A DNA stretch of 8,799 nucleotides, taken from NCBI GenBank assembly GCA_035528235.1, contig DATKZB010000237.1, positions 1-8,799 of the forward strand, written 5' to 3'. The DNA comes from DATKZB01 sp035528235. GTDB taxonomy: Bacteria > Planctomycetota > Phycisphaerae > FEN-1346. The notes below the pieces were generated by a model. It saw only the letters and a program-made list of their open reading frames with translations, was not told the origin of the DNA and ran no database searches. Position numbers and translations under genes: made by a program. Shown one piece after another: positions 5,575-8,799 of the stretch (positions within the stretch are counted from its first letter, which is position 1; every line of letters begins with the position of its first letter).

Positions 5575-5651
5575 TGGTGGGCGATACTGGACTTGAACCA
5601 GTGACCTCCTGCGTGTCGAGCAGGCGCTCTATCCATCTGAGCTAATCGCCC
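5575..5651 (-). tRNA. tRNA-Val (GAC) with C33
   Basis: A 77-nt cloverleaf including an encoded CCA end. Acceptor GGGCGAT/ATCGCCC, D arm GCTC/GAGC with loop AGATGGATA, anticodon stem CCTGC/GCAGG, variable AGGTC, T stem ACTGG/CCAGT with loop TTCAAGT, discriminator A. The 7-nt anticodon loop is TCGACAC, so the anticodon is GAC (5615-5617), reading GUC/GUU valine codons. The body also resembles known bacterial tRNA-Val(GAC). Position 33 (base 5618), nearly always U in tRNAs, is C. All stems pair perfectly, so it does not look like a decayed gene. Confidence 0.93.
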
Positions 5652-5667
5652 CTGAATCGCTGTGATA

Positions 5668-5695
5668 AGCATACTCGTACCAACGCGCCTGTCAA
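5668..5695 (-). promoter_or_regulatory. Sigma-70 promoter of tRNA-Val
   Basis: Minus strand: perfect -35 TTGACA (5690-5695), 16-nt spacer, -10 TATGCT (5668-5673), ending 16 nt before the tRNA 5' end. It means the tRNA need not be read from the biotin operon transcript. Confidence 0.6.
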
Positions 5696-5711
5696 GCGTA
5701 AACCGCGCCGC

Positions 5712-5725
5712 CGGGCCGAAGCCCG
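5712..5725 (-). terminator. UUCG-loop hairpin after bioD
   Basis: Minus strand CGGGC-TTCG-GCCCG, the extra-stable C(UUCG)G tetraloop, 20 nt behind the bioD stop. Only a short GGTTTAC follows rather than a long T-run, so it is a likely 3' end or RNA stabiliser rather than a textbook terminator. Confidence 0.5.
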
Positions 5726-5745
5726 AGGGGCATCCGGACACGCGC

Positions 5746-6453
5746 TCAGCCCAGCCCCAGCGCCATCTGACGCACGGCCGCCACCACATCGGCGCCGACG
5801 ACGCCGGCCGAGAAGTCCGTCGCGGGGTCGTCCGGCACCAGCCCACGCACGCTCACGCCCGTCACGCGCTGGATCTCGTCCGGGTTGGTCAGTTCGGCCA
5901 CGTCGGCCGTATCGTGCCGGTACCGGTTGACGACGATGCCGGCGATGGCCAATCCCCTCGCCCGCAAAACCTCGACCGTCATCGCCGTGTGGTTGATGGT
6001 GCCCAGGCCCGGCCGGGCGACAATCAGCACCGGCAGGTTGAATTGCTGCGCCAGGTCGGCCACACACCGCTTCGGCGTGACCGGACACAGGGCCCCGCCG
6101 ATGCCCTCGACAAGCATGACGTCGTGGGCCCTCTGGAGCCGCCGCCACGCCTGCCACATCGGCACGAGGTCGAGTTCGATGCCGGCCCGGGCGGCCGCCA
6201 CCGTGGGGGCAAGGGGCTCGGCCAGACGAATCGGCGTTATCTCGTCCAACGGTTCGGGCGCGTCGGCCGCCTTGGCCAGGAACTCGGCGTCCGGGGACAC
6301 CAGCCCCTCGCGCCGCCGGACGCAGCCGGTGGCCACGGGCTTCATCACGCCGACGTTCACCCCGTCGGCGCGGAGCATCGCCGCGATGCCCGCCGTCACG
6401 ATCGTCTTGCCGACGCCCGTGTCGGTGCCCGTGATGAAGAGGCCCTTCCTCAC
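5746..6453 (-). CDS. bioD: Dethiobiotin synthetase (BioD)
   Basis: A 235-residue cytosolic ATP-dependent enzyme that closes the ureido ring of dethiobiotin from 7,8-diaminopelargonate and CO2. It begins with FITGTDTGVGKT: the P-loop is residues 9-17 with K16 and T17. MKPVATG (37-43) holds the second active-site lysine K38, and VEGIGGALCPV (115-125) is the substrate/Mg segment. GTINHTAMTVEVLRARG (151-167) and VVNRY (174-178) complete the family pattern. Length is close to the E. coli enzyme. The start is a GTG at 6453 that overlaps the bioA stop as GTGA; GGAGG lies about 10 nt before it inside bioA. The frame is open far upstream within bioA, but that is shadow coding. Last gene of the DUF62-bioA-bioD operon; bioB and bioF are not in the window. 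Confidence 0.96.
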   Translation of the reverse strand: MRKGLFITGTDTGVGKTIVTAGIAAMLRADGVNVGVMKPVATGCVRRREGLVSPDAEFLAKAADAPEPLDEITPIRLAEPLAPTVAAARAGIELDLVPMWQAWRRLQRAHDVMLVEGIGGALCPVTPKRCVADLAQQFNLPVLIVARPGLGTINHTAMTVEVLRARGLAIAGIVVNRYRHDTADVAELTNPDEIQRVTGVSVRGLVPDDPATDFSAGVVGADVVAAVRQMALGLG

Positions 6454-7820
6454 ACCTGGGTCGCCTCCGCGATGCCCTGCCCCGCCGCGTCCGCCAACCG
6501 CGCCAGGTTCTCGTCGCTGATGCAGTACGGCGGCATGAGGACGACGACATCGCCCAGCGGCCGTATCAGGACGCCGTGCTTCCGGGCCGCCTCGCACGCC
6601 CGCCGGCCGCGCCGCTCCTCGGGCGGATACGCCGCGCGGGTCCGCCGGTCGGCCACCAACTCGATGCCCACCATCAGACCGCGCCGACGCACCTCGCCCA
6701 CGTGCGGCATGGACCCGAGCGGCGCGAGCCTCGCGGCAAGCAGCCCCTGGAGTTCGCCGATGCGGGCCAGCACGCCGTCCTTCTCGAACACGTCCAGGCT
6801 GGCCAGCCCCGCAGCACACGCCAGGGCGTTGCCGGTGTACGTATGGCCATGAAAGAACGTGCGGTGCTCGCCGGGGTCTCCCAGGAACGCCTCGTAGATG
6901 CGGTCGGTCGCGAGCGTGGCGGCCAGGGGCAGGTATCCGCCGCTGATACCCTTCGCCAGGCACATCAGATCGGGCCGCACACCCTCGTGCTCGCAAGCGA
7001 AGAGGCGCCCCGTTCGGCCGAAGCCCGTGGCCACCTCGTCGCAGATGAGCAGCACGTCGTGCCTGCGGCAGGCGTCGGCCACGCGCCGCAGATACCCCGG
7101 CGGGTGCGTAATCATGCCCCCGGCGCCCTGGACCAGCGGTTCCAGGATGACGGCGACCACCTCGTCCGCCTGGGCCGCCAGAATCTCCTCCATCCGTGCC
7201 GCGCACGCCATGCCGCAGGTCTCGGGCCGCTCGCCAACCGGGCAGCGGTAGCAGTACGGCGACGGCGCCTGGATGGTCTCGAACAGCAGGGGCCGGTACA
7301 GGGCGTGGAAGAGGTCGATCCCGCCGACGCTCACGGCGCCGAGCGTGTCGCCATGGTACCCGTGCGCCAGGCACACGAACTTCGTCTTGGCCGGCCGCGG
7401 ACGCGGGCATTGCCGCCAGTACTGAAACGCCATCTTCAGCGCCACCTCGACGGCGGTGGCGCCGGAGTCGGAGTAGAAGACGCGCGTCAGACCCTCGGGC
7501 GCCAGGCCGACGATCCGCTCGGCCAGTTCGATCGATGGGACCGACGCCAGACCCAGCAGCGTCGAGTGGGCGATGCGGCCCAGTTGCGCCCGGATCGCCT
7601 CGTCGATCTCCGGACGCCGATGGCCGTGCAGATTGCACCACAGGCTCGAGACGCCGTCGATGTACCGGTTGCCCCGCGTGTCGACAAGGTACTCGCGCTC
7701 GCCCGAGGCGATGACGATCGGCTCGCCGGCGGCCCACTCGGCCATCGGCGTGAAGGGGTGCCAGACGTGGGCCTTGTCGCCGTGCCGCAGACGCCGCGCG
7801 AGATCGCTGGGGTCGCTCAT
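6450..7820 (-). CDS. bioA: 7,8-diaminopelargonate aminotransferase (BioA)
   Basis: A 456-residue class-III PLP aminotransferase converting 8-amino-7-oxononanoate to 7,8-diaminopelargonate, classically with SAM as amino donor. Visible motifs: HVWHPFTPM (18-26), SSLWCNLHGH (58-67), YSDSGATAVEVALKMAFQYW (116-135), HGYHGDTLGAVSVGG (153-167), LICDEVATGFGRTG (258-271; D261 holds the PLP ring nitrogen), CLAKGISGGYLPLAA (287-301; K290 forms the Schiff base) and FFHGHTYTGNALACAAG (322-338). A Cys cluster, CYRC (190-193) plus CGMAC (202-206), sits in the mid-region; I know such cysteines from Bacillus-like BioA proteins, but no metal role is established. ATG at 7820 overlaps the upstream gene's stop as ATGA and has no clear Shine-Dalgarno, so translation is probably coupled. 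Full length, no defect seen. SAM versus lysine as donor cannot be decided by eye. Confidence 0.95.
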   Translation of the reverse strand: MSDPSDLARRLRHGDKAHVWHPFTPMAEWAAGEPIVIASGEREYLVDTRGNRYIDGVSSLWCNLHGHRRPEIDEAIRAQLGRIAHSTLLGLASVPSIELAERIVGLAPEGLTRVFYSDSGATAVEVALKMAFQYWRQCPRPRPAKTKFVCLAHGYHGDTLGAVSVGGIDLFHALYRPLLFETIQAPSPYCYRCPVGERPETCGMACAARMEEILAAQADEVVAVILEPLVQGAGGMITHPPGYLRRVADACRRHDVLLICDEVATGFGRTGRLFACEHEGVRPDLMCLAKGISGGYLPLAATLATDRIYEAFLGDPGEHRTFFHGHTYTGNALACAAGLASLDVFEKDGVLARIGELQGLLAARLAPLGSMPHVGEVRRRGLMVGIELVADRRTRAAYPPEERRGRRACEAARKHGVLIRPLGDVVVLMPPYCISDENLARLADAAGQGIAEATQV

Positions 7821-8632
7821 GGCGCCGGAGGCAGCCCCACGCTCAGGGCCGTGCCGATGCCGGCGCCGAGCCGCACGGCCGCGCTCTGCCGGTTGACCGC
7901 CACCTCCAGCAACCCCGCGCTGCCGACGTAGGCCAGCAGCATGCCGGCGGCGACTTCGCAGTAGGCCCGGCAGAGGCCGCGGATGACGGCCCCCGTCATG
8001 TGGACCTCGGCGTCCGCCCACTGGGCCGCGGTCAGCATCTCGCCGGCGATGTTCGTCACAAGGTTGCCGAACGGGTCCACGTAAAGCACCTGGCCGTGGA
8101 TGGTGTCGTCGGCGCGCTGCGGCAGCGGCACGTCGAACCGCTCGACGGACTCGACCTGCGACCCGAGGGTCTCGATGGGCGTCCCGGACGCCAGCGCCGC
8201 CGCCAGCGGCGCGAAGATGTCGCGACCGTGGAACGTGCTCGACACGTCAGCCCGGTAAAACGTCTCGTCCTCGACGGCCACCACGCGCGCCGGCGCCACC
8301 GCCGCCCCGAACAGAAACTGCCGCTGGGCTACCAAAGTCAGCAGCCCGTTGTCCGGCGCCAGGTAGAGGTGCCCGTCGGCCGCGGCGGCCAGCACGCGCC
8401 GCTGGCTCCCCACTTCCGGGTCGACCACAGCCACGTGGACCGTTCCCGACGGAAAGGCCGGCGCCGCCGACGCCAGCATGAACGCCGCCGTGTGGACGTC
8501 GTGCCGCGGCACGCCGTGCGACATGTCAACGATGACGGCCCTCGGCTGCCGCTCGAGGATCACGCCCTTCATCTGCGCCGGGTACGTGCTCTCGACGCCG
8601 AAGTCCGTCAGCAACGTTATGACTGGAGCCAC
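7817..8632 (-). CDS. SAM hydroxide adenosyltransferase (DUF62 family)
   Basis: A 271-residue relative of fluorinase/chlorinase; the family enzyme splits S-adenosylmethionine with water/hydroxide into adenosine and methionine. Motifs: ITLLTDFG (5-12), YPAQMKGVI (17-25), DMSHGVPRHDV (36-46), FPSGTVHVAVVDPEVGSQRR (60-79), LAPDNGLLT (91-99), SSTFHGRDIFAPLAAALASG (131-150) and DPFGNLVTNI (186-195). The known Asp-Arg-His triad of hydroxide-type members fits D71, R78 and H135. The usual VDPGVG is VDPEVG here (Gly to Glu at 73). I chose the GTG at 8632 because AGGAGG (8639-8644) lies 6 nt before it and the family N-terminus starts right away; an ATG at 8722 would add 30 Arg-rich residues running across the promoter. 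First gene of a three-gene operon with bioA and bioD, with 4-nt overlap into bioA. Confidence 0.92.
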   Translation of the reverse strand: MAPVITLLTDFGVESTYPAQMKGVILERQPRAVIVDMSHGVPRHDVHTAAFMLASAAPAFPSGTVHVAVVDPEVGSQRRVLAAAADGHLYLAPDNGLLTLVAQRQFLFGAAVAPARVVAVEDETFYRADVSSTFHGRDIFAPLAAALASGTPIETLGSQVESVERFDVPLPQRADDTIHGQVLYVDPFGNLVTNIAGEMLTAAQWADAEVHMTGAVIRGLCRAYCEVAAGMLLAYVGSAGLLEVAVNRQSAAVRLGAGIGTALSVGLPPAP

Positions 8633-8656
8633 GCCACACCTCCTGTCCGGCCGCCG

Positions 8657-8685
8657 ATTATCGCCGTCGCCCGACGCGGCGTCAA
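8657..8685 (-). promoter_or_regulatory. Sigma-70 promoter of the DUF62-bioA-bioD operon
   Basis: Minus strand: -35 TTGACG (8680-8685), exact 17-nt spacer, -10 GATAAT (8657-8662), each 5/6 to consensus. Start of transcription near 8650 leaves a leader of about 18 nt containing AGGAGG (8639-8644). The short leader leaves no room for a riboswitch. Confidence 0.7.
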
Positions 8686-8740
8686 GCGGGGGTTGTGCCC
8701 GGCGCGCGCGAGGAGTCCGCACCCGGTCGCGGCGGCCTAG

Positions 8741-8799
8741 TACTTTGTCAACTCGGCGTGGGCCCCTTGGAACCCGCGCGGTGGCCTTCCTAGGCCACC
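8741..8799 (-). repeat. Dispersed structured repeat, copy 2 (cut by window end)
   Basis: Reverse-complement copy of 2763-2822, with one base missing and one substitution. It shows the terminal repeat GTCAACTCG (8747-8755), hairpin 2 (8760-8775) and hairpin 1 (8778-8799, lacking its last two bases because the window stops). In hairpin 2 the U-A pair of copy 1 becomes U.G, so RNA-type pairing is kept in the same orientation. Just outside it, 8729-8740 reads GCGGCGGCCTAG, like the left arm of another family hairpin. It lies upstream of the biotin operon promoter. Confidence 0.8.

Noticed and set aside
5615..5619. Reading the tRNA anticodon as TCG (Arg)
   Set aside because: Requires shifting the perfect 5-bp anticodon stem; the 7-nt loop places GAC at 34-36 and the body resembles tRNA-Val.
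6454..7737. Upstream extension of bioD giving a 663-residue frame
   Set aside because: The extra part is bioA in a wrong frame; BioD starts properly at the GTG overlapping the bioA stop.
6576..7931. Long plus-strand frame opposite bioA
   Set aside because: No recognisable domain, low-complexity Arg/Gly/His translation opposite a well supported gene.
8000..8740. Plus-strand frame opposite the DUF62 gene
   Set aside because: Arg/His-rich shadow that also runs through the operon promoter and 5' region.
1..8799. CRISPR array, transposase gene or riboswitch
   Set aside because: No regularly spaced direct repeats, no transposase motifs in any frame, and the purine permease and biotin leaders are too short or lack the conserved cores.

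Overview
The window is 8,799 bp of very GC-rich bacterial chromosome whose genes end most codons in G or C. Gene content, the high GC, the glycine/aspartate repeat protein and the many palindromic intergenic repeats would fit an uncultured Planctomycetota-type bacterium, but this is an impression only: there is no rRNA or other decisive marker. Both window ends fall inside members of the same hairpin family, which is what a contig broken at repeats would look like.

Left part, plus strand (1-2731): two palindromic hairpins, dapB (lysine/diaminopimelate synthesis), a 113-bp palindromic element, an exported flavodoxin-like protein, and then a two-gene unit of lower GC, made of a four-helix membrane protein and a protein with about six copies of a GPxLxLRDEKGxxRA-type repeat.

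Middle, minus strand (2826-5651): a guanine/hypoxanthine permease of the AzgA/NCS2 family preceded by a small single-cluster ferredoxin with a very strong ribosome binding site; a Rho-independent terminator; an ArsR-type repressor with a readable sigma-70 promoter; and a tRNA-Val(GAC) with its own promoter and an unusual C at position 33.

Right part, minus strand (5712-8685): a compact operon, SAM hydroxide adenosyltransferase (DUF62) - bioA - bioD, with both junctions overlapping by 4 nt (ATGA and GTGA). It has a good sigma-70 promoter (TTGACG-17-GATAAT) and ends in a UUCG hairpin. BioA classically uses SAM as amino donor, so fusing a SAM-cleaving enzyme to this transcript is the most suggestive functional link in the window.

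The most striking non-coding signal is a family of structured repeats. Four hairpins share the form GCGGYGGCCT-RGGA-AGGCCRCCGC (or a close variant) with paired, compensating base changes. Two of them sit in a 58-of-60 identical dispersed element, and the complete one of these two can fold as a three-way junction closed by 9-bp terminal inverted repeats. A second, unrelated 113-bp element after dapB has two hairpins that are inverted copies of each other, also with compensating changes. No CRISPR array, insertion sequence or transposase gene was found.
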